A stretch of DNA of 64,000 nucleotides, taken from NCBI RefSeq assembly GCF_001854325.1, contig NZ_CP017754.1, positions 1,364,001 through 1,428,000 of the forward strand, written 5' to 3'. This document shows positions 16,603-26,869 of this stretch, one piece after another (position 1 is the stretch's first letter; every line of letters starts with the position of its first letter). Source of the stretch: Cupriavidus malaysiensis. Its GTDB lineage: Bacteria > Pseudomonadota > Gammaproteobacteria > Burkholderiales > Burkholderiaceae. Under the pieces are notes generated by a model, which worked only from the letters and a program-made list of their open reading frames with translations, was not told where the DNA came from and ran no database searches. Both the position numbers and the translations under genes were made by a program.

Positions 16603-16915
16603 CCCTTGACCTATCTCCAGGGCTCGTGAACCTGATGCCGCCAGTTCCGCCCGCCAATGCCGCTAGCCCGCGTCTGCCCCGCAGTGTCGGCGTTGGCCGC
16701 CTCCGTGGCCGGGGTTGTGACCTGCGCCGGTCTGATGGGCAGGCCGGGCGACATCGAAGGGATATGGATGGAACCCGTGGTAGGGGCGGGTCAAGCTGCG
16801 TGTCAGTTCAAAGTCGGGTGAACAAAGTTCAAGGCTGAGCGAATCTCGACACCTGCCTACCCCCGCCTACCCCTATCCAAGGCCTCTCCGGGAAAACCCC
16901 CATTCAGGCCTTGTC

Positions 16916-16944
16916 TTGAAAACGTAAACCCCCGTCCCTATAAT
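16916..16944 (+). promoter_or_regulatory. groESL promoter
   Basis: TTGAAA (16916-16921), a 17-nt spacer and a perfect TATAAT (16939-16944) form a strong sigma-70 promoter. The same bases also read CTTGAAA ... CCCTATAA, close to the sigma-32 heat-shock pattern, so both holoenzymes might use it. The -10 box abuts the CIRCE operator. Confidence 0.8.
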
Positions 16945-16970
16945 TAGCACTCGTCCGGTGGGAGTGCTAA
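16944..16970. promoter_or_regulatory. CIRCE operator (HrcA binding site)
   Basis: TTAGCACTC, nine bases, GAGTGCTAA is an exact match to the CIRCE consensus. HrcA bound here would block the groESL promoter whose -10 box it touches. Control by HrcA is established knowledge for this element; hrcA itself is not in the window. Confidence 0.95.
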
Positions 16971-17059
16971 CAGCTTGATCCGGCGAGCCAATTCTGCTGG
17001 CCGTCCGTGCTGGCGGCCTCAATTTGTGAAATAAAACTCACTTGTACTAAGGAGTCCGT

Positions 17060-17350
17060 ATGAATCTGCGTCCTTTGCACGACCGCGTGATCGTCAAGCG
17101 TCTGGACAACGAAACCAAGACCGCATCCGGCATCGTGATTCCCGACAATGCTGCCGAGAAGCCCGATCAAGGCGAAGTGCTGGCCGTTGGCCCCGGCAAG
17201 AAGGACGACAAGGGCAACTCCATTGCCCTCGACGTCAAGGTGGGCGATCGCGTGCTGTTCGGCAAGTATGCCGGCCAGGGCGTGAAGGTGGATGGCCAGG
17301 AACTGCTGGTCATGCGCGAAGAAGACATCATGGCGGTGGTCAACAAGTAA
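17060..17350 (+). CDS. groES: Co-chaperonin GroES (Hsp10)
   Basis: A 96-aa protein matching GroES along its whole length: [15 protein letters not shown] start, the mobile loop region [17 protein letters not shown] (residues about 17-33) that contacts GroEL, and the C-terminal [10 protein letters not shown]. It caps the GroEL folding chamber as a heptamer in the cytoplasm. It is the first gene of the groESL operon, preceded by the AAGGAG ribosome site and the CIRCE-controlled promoter. Confidence 0.98.
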   Translation: MNLRPLHDRVIVKRLDNETKTASGIVIPDNAAEKPDQGEVLAVGPGKKDDKGNSIALDVKVGDRVLFGKYAGQGVKVDGQELLVMREEDIMAVVNK

Positions 17351-17481
17351 TGCGGCTGCCGGGCGCCGTGCGCCCGGGCCCTGCTTGTGACGCGCCCGCC
17401 GCGGCGGGACGCCTGAGTCTCTCAGACTTATCCAACATTCCCGGTCTCCCGCATGGGGGATCCATCCAAGATTCGGAGTAA

Positions 17482-19131
<1,650 letters not shown>

Positions 19132-19169
19132 ATCTGCCGGACTGCCGGCTTCGGCAGCCTGTCTGAAAA

Positions 19170-19207
19170 AAACCCCCGCGGGTGCGAACCCGCGGGGGTT
19201 TTTGTTT
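19170..19207 (+). terminator. Terminator of the groESL operon
   Basis: AAACCCCCGCGGGT (19170-19183), loop GCGA, and ACCCGCGGGGGTTT (19188-19201) form a perfect 14-bp hairpin ending in a T tract. An A tract on the other side makes it potentially bidirectional for the converging gene at 19331. Confidence 0.9.
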
Positions 19208-19330
19208 GGGCGGCCGCCGCGTCCTGCGTATGCCGCCGGCAGAGGGGAGCGCGCGGCGGCAGGCCGGCTTCGGGCGCGGCATCCAGGGGCGCGAGGCTCC
19301 GCGCCGGCCTTTGGATGCCGGGCCGGCGCC

Positions 19331-19999
19331 TCAGAACAGTCCAGGCACGACGCGGTAGCGCACTTTGTCCTGATAGGCGCGGTAGGCCGGATCCGCGCTC
19401 AGCAGCCGTTCCTCGCGCACCGCGCGCACCGCCAGCAGCCCCAGCTGCACGGCGTACACCAGCAGGTTCTGCAGGCCGAAGTTGACCAGCAGGAAGCCGA
19501 TGTAGGAAATGAAGTAGCCGAGATAGATCGGGTGCCTGACGAGGCGGTAGGGGCCGCCCGAGACGATGCCCCGGTTCGCCGGCAGCAGCCCGAAGGCACG
19601 CCGCAGCGTGAGCTTGGCGCCGATCTGCAGCAGGATGCCCGCGGCCTGCAGGGCCACGCCGACCATTTCCGGCACGAGGTGGATGCCCGGCGCCAGCTGG
19701 ATCCACAGGAAGTAGTAGGTGGCGGCGATCGCGCAGGCGACGGAGATCGGGCTCCAGTCGCGCTTCTCCGGTACCCGCGCCGTGAGGGCGATGGCGATGG
19801 TGACGAACTCCGCCAGCACGATCAGCAGCAGCGTGATGCGGCTCGGGTCGGCCAGCCATTGCTGCGCGGCGGCATAGGCGAAGGCGGCGAACAGCAGCGA
19901 GGTGGCGAGCCGCAGCGCGGCTTCCACGGCGTAGTCGCGCAGGCCGAGAGGCCTGGGCACGGCAACGGTTCCTGCGTCCGTGGGCGGACGTTCTGGCAT
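19331..19999 (-). CDS. ICMT-like membrane methyltransferase
   Basis: A 222-aa polytopic membrane protein of the isoprenylcysteine carboxyl methyltransferase / phospholipid methyltransferase superfamily. The SAM-binding signature is present: GPYRLVRHPIYLGYFISY and the distal EERLL ... YRAYQDKVRYRVVPGLF. About five hydrophobic segments precede and surround it. Bacterial members mostly have unknown lipid or small-molecule substrates. It converges on groEL and ends just past the groESL terminator. The next gene upstream on the same strand is a glycan operon 277 nt away, so co-transcription is uncertain. Confidence 0.82.
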   Translation of the reverse strand: MPERPPTDAGTVAVPRPLGLRDYAVEAALRLATSLLFAAFAYAAAQQWLADPSRITLLLIVLAEFVTIAIALTARVPEKRDWSPISVACAIAATYYFLWIQLAPGIHLVPEMVGVALQAAGILLQIGAKLTLRRAFGLLPANRGIVSGGPYRLVRHPIYLGYFISYIGFLLVNFGLQNLLVYAVQLGLLAVRAVREERLLSADPAYRAYQDKVRYRVVPGLF

Positions 20000-20276
20000 G
20001 GTGTGGAGTTTCCTTCCCCGTCGATGGGCCGGCCTGGGGGACCGCGTCGTGCGCTGCCCGCCGATCTCACCGGAAGCTGTTCTGTTCTTGTTCCACTTGC
20101 GGCGTCGCAAGGGCTGACAGCCTCCATATTACCGTCGTGAAGCCAAGCCGACAGGACAGCTTCCGTGCATCGTTGTATCGGCGCTTCAGCCCCCGCCCTG
20201 GCCATTCCGCGTGCAAGCGATCGGCCGTCCTTCACGTTCGCGCGCCCGGCCGTGGCAGCCGTGGCGGCGCCGTGCT

Positions 20277-21962
20277 TCATGGCCCGATCAGCCAGACTTG
20301 CCCGAGTTCGGTGGCGGGAAGCGGGGTTGCCGCGATGTGTGCGTTGCGAAGGAATTTTCCGTCTTCCTGTTCGCCCCTGCCGATCATGCGGACCGATCGC
20401 CCCCGGAGGAAGGGGTCGTTCTGCACGAGGTCGTCGAGGACCGTGTTGCGATCGACGAACAGGAACACGATGCTGCGCCGGTCCGCTGGTGTGTCGGGTA
20501 GCCGCGCCAGCTGGGCACTGATGTGCGTTTCGATGTTCCGCAGCTGCCACGGCACCAGGATCAGCACGCTGCCTGCGACGAAGGCCCCGGCCAGGTTCCG
20601 AAGGGCCGAAAACGCTTTGCCGCCGTCGTGGCGGAATTCCCCGGCGACCGCGGCGCCCGCGAGGATCGGCAGGGTACCCCAGGCGGGATGGAAATAGCGG
20701 TATCCCCAGCCGTTCCCTTGATCGAACGGAACGAAGAAGTAGCCCAGGAAGGTGACGAGGGCCGAGGCGGCGAGCAATTGCACGGCGGCTCTCTCCCGCC
20801 AGCGCGCGTAGCCCATGCAAGCAAGCACCAGCAGACCCGGCACTGCCCAGACCCATAGCTTGATGGTGCCGGCCACGCGGGAGATGAGGATCGATGCGTC
20901 GGGTAGGGAAAACACCGACGCGACCCGGGCCAGGAAGCCCTGGGACGGTGGATGTGTCGCCGGGCCGGCCACGTCGGCGCCGACATGAGCCGTGACCAGG
21001 ACCCAGCCCAGGCCGAGCAGCACGGTGAGCGGCAAGTAGCCGGCGAGGAGTGCCGCCGCGTGTCGCGACGGCGGCCGCTGGCCGAGGAACCAGATCAGCC
21101 ACGGCAGCGCAAACAACGTGTGAGGCAGCGGATTGTGGAAGGTCAGCGCGATCGAGCCGACCACGCCGCTGAGGAACAGGCTGCGCGTGGTCGGTTGCAG
21201 GAAGCCCCAGGTGAACACCAGATTGGCCAGCAGCAGGCCGGTCATGGCGAAGTACGAAATACCCGAGCCCGCGAACACCGGGGAGGCGACGGTGAACAGG
21301 ATCGCCCAGCCGGCTATCGCCTCGTTTTCCGGAAACACGAGGCGGCAGGTGCGCGCGATGGCGACCACCGTCAGTGCCGACAGCACCGGATTGCACAGCC
21401 ATTCGGCGCCGGCCAGGCTGAACGGCGCCATCAGAAGGGCGAAGCCGGGCCAGTAGGCGGAGATCACGTTGCCGCTGGTATGCGACACGACCAGGAAGTA
21501 ATTCTGAAACGGCTGATAGATGAGGCGGTCGAGCCACGATGGCGGGAAATGTGCGGACAGGGCGCCGTTGGCGAAGAGGCGGCTCTGGAACCAGACAGCG
21601 TACTCGTCCATCGAGAGCGGATGCGCGTGATACACATAGCGTGCGCCCAGCGCGAACACGATGCCGGTCAAGGCTGCGGCGCGCCACGGGTGGCGCCCGC
21701 ACGCGGCGGCCACGGCGGCCATGCGGCCGCAGTACGGTGCGAGCGCGGCGGCCAGCGGGACCAGCAACACACTCGCCTCGGCGACCGGCCGATCATAGGT
21801 GTAGAGCAGATGGAAGAAGATCGACATCCGGCCCGGCACGTGCGGCTCGATCGCGAGCAGCAGTGTGCAGAGGACACCGACGATGCCTGTCCAGACGGCC
21901 AGCCGCGTCGCAGGAGACACCGGGGTGCGGGCATCGGGTTCGGCATTCTCAGCGGTCGCCAT
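20277..21962 (-). CDS. Polytopic GT-C type glycosyltransferase-like membrane protein
   Basis: A 561-aa protein with about 11-12 transmembrane segments. After the early helices it has the motif HPLSMDEYAVWFQSRLF (Asp119-Glu120), which resembles the catalytic acidic motif in the first periplasmic loop of GT39/ArnT-like GT-C transferases that use polyprenyl-phosphate sugars. The C-terminal soluble part (about residues 470-561) would be periplasmic. It is the last gene of a six-gene operon with two other glycosyltransferases and a GtrA flippase-like protein, so transfer of a lipid-linked sugar to a glycan, lipid or protein is likely. The acceptor is unknown. Confidence 0.75.
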   Translation of the reverse strand: MATAENAEPDARTPVSPATRLAVWTGIVGVLCTLLLAIEPHVPGRMSIFFHLLYTYDRPVAEASVLLVPLAAALAPYCGRMAAVAAACGRHPWRAAALTGIVFALGARYVYHAHPLSMDEYAVWFQSRLFANGALSAHFPPSWLDRLIYQPFQNYFLVVSHTSGNVISAYWPGFALLMAPFSLAGAEWLCNPVLSALTVVAIARTCRLVFPENEAIAGWAILFTVASPVFAGSGISYFAMTGLLLANLVFTWGFLQPTTRSLFLSGVVGSIALTFHNPLPHTLFALPWLIWFLGQRPPSRHAAALLAGYLPLTVLLGLGWVLVTAHVGADVAGPATHPPSQGFLARVASVFSLPDASILISRVAGTIKLWVWAVPGLLVLACMGYARWRERAAVQLLAASALVTFLGYFFVPFDQGNGWGYRYFHPAWGTLPILAGAAVAGEFRHDGGKAFSALRNLAGAFVAGSVLILVPWQLRNIETHISAQLARLPDTPADRRSIVFLFVDRNTVLDDLVQNDPFLRGRSVRMIGRGEQEDGKFLRNAHIAATPLPATELGQVWLIGP

Positions 21963-21978
21963 GATTCATCTCCGAGAT

Positions 21979-23124
21979 TCATCTCCGACGCTCGAGGACT
22001 TCGCGGATGACTTCGCAGTAGGCATCGGCACAGCGTTCCCAGGACCAATGCATGGCGGCCCAGTCGGCGACTTCGCGGCGCCGTCCGGTGAGCCGCTGCG
22101 GGTCGGCGAGCAGTGCCGTCAGGTGGCGATGCCAGGCCGGCAATGCGTGATCGGCATCGACGGTCTCGGAGAACAGCACCTGGTCGAGGCCAGGCAGGGC
22201 AGAAGCCGTGTCGCGGCCGACGATGGCTGGCGTGCCGCAGGCCATCGATTCCTGCACGACCAGCGGAAAGCCCTCGCCGGTACTCGGCAGCACCAGCAGG
22301 TCGGCGGCGCGATAGAGTTCGGCCAGCGAGGCGCCGGCACGATCACGGAACACCCGGACATTGCCGCGTGCCCACCTCTCCGGATCCATTTCACCTTTGC
22401 CGGCGAAGATCCAGGTGGCATCCGGCAGCAGCGCCGTCAGTTTCTCCAGCAGAGCCAGGCCCTTTTTCTCGACGAAGCGGCCGACGAAGAGCAGGCATGG
22501 GCGGCCGGCGGGAATGTCCAGCCTGGCGCGCAACTGCGCACGCGCCGCGTCGGCGATCGGGGAGAACGTGGAAAGGTCGAGGCCGTTGGGAATCAGGCGG
22601 CCCCGGCAGCCGGCACTGCCGTCGGGCAGGAACAATGTCCTGACGGTATTGCTGACGAAGGCGGCGGCGTCGGCGTACTTGAGCATGGTTCTTCCCAGCG
22701 TCAGGTTCGCCACGGTGAGCATCCGCGACATCAGCCTGCTGCGGAACGGCACCGCGCCGACGTGCTGGGTGATGAGAATCGGCTTGCGCAGGATCTTCGC
22801 CATCGAGAAGGCCGCCAGGCTGCCGACGTAGATGTAGTCGTGCAGGTACACGAGGTCGGCTTCGCGCACCGCGTTCCACAGCGGTATCAGGCGCAGCGGG
22901 GACCAGATCGGGTAAGGCATGTGGAAGCGGCGCTCCAGCGGGTTCCACGTGCGCACGGGCAGGCAATCGACACCGCCGAGCGCCGGAGCGGGATCGCAGT
23001 CGCTGGCGAACCACGTAATGGCCGTTGCCCTGTCACGGGCCAGCGCTTCCGCCAGATGACCCGCGACGATCTCGATGCCGCCGCGGTGGGCGGGGAAGAA
23101 ATGGGTGACCAGGAGGATGCGCAT
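21979..23124 (-). CDS. Glycosyltransferase family 4
   Basis: A 381-aa cytoplasmic GT-B enzyme. The N-terminal start MRILLVTHFFPAHRGGIEIV is the typical acceptor-domain opening of GT4, and the C-terminal domain has the nucleotide-sugar motif GEGFPLVVQESMACGTPAI, matching EX7E. It retains the fold elements PNGLDLSTF and LLFVGRFVEKKGL. It would add a hexose-type sugar from a nucleotide donor to a growing glycan. Its stop lies 16 nt before the start of the GT-C gene; the GtrA gene is about 95 nt upstream. Confidence 0.9.
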   Translation of the reverse strand: MRILLVTHFFPAHRGGIEIVAGHLAEALARDRATAITWFASDCDPAPALGGVDCLPVRTWNPLERRFHMPYPIWSPLRLIPLWNAVREADLVYLHDYIYVGSLAAFSMAKILRKPILITQHVGAVPFRSRLMSRMLTVANLTLGRTMLKYADAAAFVSNTVRTLFLPDGSAGCRGRLIPNGLDLSTFSPIADAARAQLRARLDIPAGRPCLLFVGRFVEKKGLALLEKLTALLPDATWIFAGKGEMDPERWARGNVRVFRDRAGASLAELYRAADLLVLPSTGEGFPLVVQESMACGTPAIVGRDTASALPGLDQVLFSETVDADHALPAWHRHLTALLADPQRLTGRRREVADWAAMHWSWERCADAYCEVIREVLERRR

Positions 23125-23219
23125 CCGTTGCGCGCCGACCCGCGGCAGCGCTGCGCCGCCTCCGCGCCGGGAGGCAGGCGCCCGGGCCGATACACCGTTC
23201 TGCGGTGGCAGGTCGTGTG

Positions 23220-23627
23220 TCACGGCGCGAAGGTCCAGCGGAGATGGGCCAGGAAATTGAAGATCATGAACAGCAGGGTGATCGTGACGCTGGACAGCAG
23301 GTAGTGGATGCCCAGTGCGTCGACCATGACGAACATCAAGCCCAGGTTCAACGCCAGGGAACCCGACATCACGATGTAGTAGCGCCGGATCTCGCGAAAG
23401 CTCGGGCGTAAGACCTGCGTGAAGGTGAGGTATTTGTTGAAGACGAACCCCACGCCGTTGACCGCGAAGAACGAAATGGCAGCGGCGACCAGGTAATGCC
23501 ACCCGAGGCGGGTCGTCACGAACCAGATCGTCGCCAGGTTCAGCAGTGTGCAGATACCCCCGACCAGCACGAAGCGCAGGAACTTCCCGGGCAGGGGCAG
23601 TACGCGAGAGGCCGGGTGCGGAGTCAT
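23220..23627 (-). CDS. GtrA-family membrane protein
   Basis: A 135-aa protein with four transmembrane helices and the GtrA signature: LRFVLVGGICTLLNL at the start and FVFNKYLTF in the middle. GtrA proteins are proposed to move polyprenyl-phosphate-linked sugars across the inner membrane for use by periplasmic transferases. Its place between GT4 and methyltransferase genes, in an operon that also holds a GT2 and a GT-C enzyme, fits this model: GT2 loads the sugar, GtrA flips it and the GT-C protein transfers it. Confidence 0.88.
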   Translation of the reverse strand: MTPHPASRVLPLPGKFLRFVLVGGICTLLNLATIWFVTTRLGWHYLVAAAISFFAVNGVGFVFNKYLTFTQVLRPSFREIRRYYIVMSGSLALNLGLMFVMVDALGIHYLLSSVTITLLFMIFNFLAHLRWTFAP

Positions 23628-23639
23628 CGGGCTGGTGGC

Positions 23640-24479
23640 TCATGCGATCTTGACGGATTCGACGAGCACGCAACCGAAGGGGCCTGTCGATGGCGAGGAG
23701 CGGTTCAGGCCGATCGCCAGCATCCTGCTGGCCATGCCGGCCAGCGCGTTCGGAACGGAAGACTTTGCTTTGCGCAGGCCGAGGCTGCGCTGGATGTCGA
23801 TCGGCTGGCGGCGCTTGCCGAACACCAGGTAGAGAACGCCCGCGGTCAGCCTGGAGATGGTCTCCCAGCGCCTTACCTCCTTCGCGCTCAGGTATTCGAC
23901 ATGGTCGCTGACCGTCAGCCCCCTGCGGGCCAGCTCCCGTTGCCAGAGCTCGACGCTCCAGTAGCGCTTGTGCGCGCAGCGGCGATCGATCTCGTCCAGG
24001 TAGGCGGAGCGGCTCGCCGCCGGCAGCCACGGGCCGCTCAGGCAGGCATGGAAATACTCGCTCGGCACGGTGAACACGAATCTGCCGCCCGGCTTGAGGA
24101 CGCGCGAGACTTCATCGAGCACATCCCCGATGGTGTCGATATGCTCGAGGACGGAGTTGGAGAAGACGAAATCGAACGAGGCTTCCGGTTCGGGAATACG
24201 GCCGCCCGAGGTTGTGTGGATGGTGTCGTAGATGCCGAGCGCGCCGGCCTGGCCGGTTTCGAGCGGGTCGATGTCGACGCCCACCAGTTCGCGCCTGCCG
24301 ACGTGATCCGTGATGGTCTTCATCAGCTTGCCGTCGCCGCAGCCGAGGTCCATGCCGCGACCGGGCGGAAACGGCCGGGACAGCACGACGTCGATCTCGA
24401 TGGCCCGCCACAGGCTGGTCGCGGGTTGGAATGGCGTTTCCCTGAAGAAGCGCCGGAGCAGGTCGGAATTCATGGTCAT
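23640..24479 (-). CDS. SAM-dependent methyltransferase (class I)
   Basis: A 279-aa methyltransferase with motif I MDLGCGDGKLMKTI (residues about 42-55), motif II around VGVDIDPLE, and the SNSVLEHID segment typical of the Methyltransf_11 group. It lies in the glycan operon, 16 nt after the oxidoreductase gene, so methylation of a sugar or of a glycan end is plausible. Two overlapping ATGs (24479 and 24473) are possible starts; the first fits a GGAGG site better. Confidence 0.85.
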   Translation of the reverse strand: MTMNSDLLRRFFRETPFQPATSLWRAIEIDVVLSRPFPPGRGMDLGCGDGKLMKTITDHVGRRELVGVDIDPLETGQAGALGIYDTIHTTSGGRIPEPEASFDFVFSNSVLEHIDTIGDVLDEVSRVLKPGGRFVFTVPSEYFHACLSGPWLPAASRSAYLDEIDRRCAHKRYWSVELWQRELARRGLTVSDHVEYLSAKEVRRWETISRLTAGVLYLVFGKRRQPIDIQRSLGLRKAKSSVPNALAGMASRMLAIGLNRSSPSTGPFGCVLVESVKIA

Positions 24480-24495
24480 TTCGTGCCGCCTCCGT

Positions 24496-25572
24496 TCACG
24501 CCCGTGCCGCGCGTTCGATGATCTGATGTTGCATGCCGAGGATCGCGAGCGCCGAGTCCGACCCGATGGACTCAAGCGCGTTGCCGGAGCGGATCGAGCG
24601 CGCGAAACCCGAGAAGACATCGTCGTTGCCGTAGAACAGTGCGCCTCTGAGATGCCGGATTCCGCTCGTGAAATGCTGCTGCCAGTGCTGCCAGGTGGCG
24701 GACAACGAGGTGCGCAGGACCGTCGCGGTCGTATGGGCGCCATCGTTCGGCAGGCGGATGTAGATATCGCGGAAGACGTCGACGATCCCCATGAAGCGCT
24801 CGCCGCACACGACCACTTGCCATTCGCTGACCGGTGATTCGAAGTTCATGTTCAACATGACCGGAATCGCGCCGTGCGGTGTGTCGCATTGGTAGTGTGC
24901 GGTGATCAGGCACGGCGTTTCGAGGCCAGTGCTGCTCGGGACGACGGTGGCCTGCTCGAGCGCCAGCGAGCCGGGCGCCAGGCGCCGCAGCAGATAGAAC
25001 ATGTGGGGGCTCTCGTCATAGAACAGGCCCAGCGGAAGGTCTTCGTACCAGGCTGGCAGGCGGCGTTCCGGATTCCCGAACTGATGCGCGGTGATCGAGC
25101 GGATCCTGCCGTAGCGGCCGGCTTCGACATCCCGCAGCAGGCGCTTGGTCGAAGAGGCGAACTGAAAGTTATGCACGATGCAAAGGGTCCGCTCATGGGC
25201 TTTCGCCAGCTTGACCAGTTCTTCGCCTTCCGCCACGCACATCGTGAACGGCTTCTCGGTCAGCACGTGCTTGCCCGCCCGCAGCGCTTGCGCGATCAGC
25301 GGGTAGTGGGCTTGCGGGCCGGCACCGATCGTTACCGCATCGACGTCGTCGAGCCACGGCACATCGGCAAGCGATCCCGTGCAGGCGTGGTGCCGGATGC
25401 CGAGTCGCTGCGCGACACGTTGCGCGTGCTGCGGCTGGCGATCGACCAGGCCGACGACTTTGAAATCCGGGTCGCGCAGCATCACCGGCAGATGACGGTG
25501 AGTCGTCACCCATCCCAGTCCGATGGACGCCACGCGGATCGGGGCGGCGGCAGTTGGGGACATCGTTTCCAT
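24496..25572 (-). CDS. Gfo/Idh/MocA-family oxidoreductase
   Basis: A 358-aa NAD(P)-dependent sugar dehydrogenase-like enzyme. The Rossmann motif VASIGLGWVTTHRHLPVML and the family signature EKPFTM (in KHVLTEKPFTMCVAEGEEL) are present, with an alpha/beta C-terminal domain. Members oxidise or reduce nucleotide sugars or inositols. Within this operon it probably modifies a sugar precursor. The start at 25572 (METMSP) follows AGGAGAT; it lies 7 nt after the GT2 stop, showing tight coupling. Confidence 0.88.
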   Translation of the reverse strand: METMSPTAAAPIRVASIGLGWVTTHRHLPVMLRDPDFKVVGLVDRQPQHAQRVAQRLGIRHHACTGSLADVPWLDDVDAVTIGAGPQAHYPLIAQALRAGKHVLTEKPFTMCVAEGEELVKLAKAHERTLCIVHNFQFASSTKRLLRDVEAGRYGRIRSITAHQFGNPERRLPAWYEDLPLGLFYDESPHMFYLLRRLAPGSLALEQATVVPSSTGLETPCLITAHYQCDTPHGAIPVMLNMNFESPVSEWQVVVCGERFMGIVDVFRDIYIRLPNDGAHTTATVLRTSLSATWQHWQQHFTSGIRHLRGALFYGNDDVFSGFARSIRSGNALESIGSDSALAILGMQHQIIERAARA

Positions 25573-25579
25573 GGTTCGC

Positions 25580-26869
25580 TTATCTCCTGGCGCAAGGCGC
25601 GGCATGGCCTGCGTGGCCTGCGTGGCCGTGATGCCTTTCCCCCTCGCGTACGAGCAGATTGAGGAAGAAGGCGGAGAACGCCCCGTCCATGCCGAGTACG
25701 ATCAGCGTCGTGGCGACGATCGCCAGGTGCACGGTGCTTTCCATCGGAAGCGCCGGATTGGCAAGCCATTTGAACAGCATGCAAGCATCCAGCACCAGGC
25801 CGAGCACCGCGGTGGCCGCGCCGCCCAGCAGACACGCTTCCATCGCAAATGGACCGGTAGCCCATCGGACGATGCGTCCTCGCAGCGATGCATGCTTGTC
25901 GGCCATGATCACCTTGGCGAGCACGCCCATCGTGATGAAATTGAAGCCGATCAACGTCAGGAGGCTGGCGAGCGCGAGAAAGTGCGGGCCCACGAAGTGC
26001 CCGAGCAGGTGCGTCGGGCCGCCCGCCAGCAGGCCGAGCAGCAGCAGGCCGGCCACGAACATCAGGAGCCCCGGCATCACGAAGACGTGGTTGGGTGCGT
26101 AGGTGAGGATGAAACGCAGGTGCCGCCAGCCATCGCGGAACGAGCGCAGATGTGGCGGACGGTTGCGCTTGTCGGGGTGGAGCGCGGTCGGAATCTCGAC
26201 GATGCGCAAACGGTTGCGCGCCGCGTTGATCACCATCTCCGATGCGAACTCCATCCCGGGTGTCTGCAGATCCATGCGCGCGAACGCGTCCCGCGTGAAC
26301 GCGCGCATGCCGCAGTGGAAATCGCCGACCGGGACGCTGCAGGTCAGCCGCGCGATCGTCGACAGCACCGGGTTGCCGAGGTAGCGATGCAGCGGCGGCA
26401 TCGCATGCGGCATGATGCCGCCCTTGAAGCGGTTGCCGATCACGAACTCGTAGCCTTCCTCGATCTTCGCGATGAAGCCGCGGATGTTCGACCAGTCATA
26501 GGAATCGTCCGCGTCGCCCATGATGATGATGTCGCCGTCGGCCGCCGCGATGCCGGCCATCAGTGCCGAACCGTAGCCGCGCACCGGCTCGTGCACCACC
26601 TTCGCGCCGAACTGGCGCGCGATCTCGACCGAGCGGTCGGTGGAGCCGTTGTCGGCGACGACCACCTGGCCCGCGATGCCCAGCTCCGCGAAACTGCGTT
26701 GTGCCTTCGCGATACACAGGGGCAGCGTGATTTCCTCGTTGAGGCAAGGCATGACGGCCGACACCCGGATGCGGCCGGCCGCCGTACCATTCCCGCCCGC
26801 GGACGGCGCGACACGATTCGGCAAGGGCGTGTGGCCGTAATCCCGGCGCAGAAGAATATCGATCGCCAT
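25580..26869 (-). CDS. Membrane-anchored glycosyltransferase family 2
   Basis: A 429-aa enzyme with a GT-A domain (SAVMPCLNEEITLPLCI start, GDADDSYDW with the DXD metal site, GNRFKGG) followed by about four C-terminal transmembrane helices. This resembles dolichyl/undecaprenyl-phosphate sugar synthases that load a sugar onto a lipid carrier on the cytoplasmic face. It is the first gene of the glycan operon. The extreme C-terminus is His/Gly-rich (GERHHGHAGHAGHAAPCARR), encoded by a short imperfect repeat, and looks like a low-complexity tail. Confidence 0.9.
   Translation of the reverse strand: MAIDILLRRDYGHTPLPNRVAPSAGGNGTAAGRIRVSAVMPCLNEEITLPLCIAKAQRSFAELGIAGQVVVADNGSTDRSVEIARQFGAKVVHEPVRGYGSALMAGIAAADGDIIIMGDADDSYDWSNIRGFIAKIEEGYEFVIGNRFKGGIMPHAMPPLHRYLGNPVLSTIARLTCSVPVGDFHCGMRAFTRDAFARMDLQTPGMEFASEMVINAARNRLRIVEIPTALHPDKRNRPPHLRSFRDGWRHLRFILTYAPNHVFVMPGLLMFVAGLLLLGLLAGGPTHLLGHFVGPHFLALASLLTLIGFNFITMGVLAKVIMADKHASLRGRIVRWATGPFAMEACLLGGAATAVLGLVLDACMLFKWLANPALPMESTVHLAIVATTLIVLGMDGAFSAFFLNLLVREGERHHGHAGHAGHAAPCARR

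Larger units (their letters stand above)
16603..17059. other. Gene-free region with the groESL promoter
   Basis: These 457 bases carry no supported gene between the TetR stop and groES. Short open frames in 16626-16838 lack coding character. The useful content is the promoter and CIRCE element at 16916-16970 and a leader of about 90 nt before groES, which ends in the ribosome site AAGGAG. Confidence 0.6.

Noticed and set aside
16626..16838. Small open frame between tetR and groES
   Set aside because: No ribosome site of quality, no domain, Arg/Gly-rich composition as expected from random GC-rich sequence.
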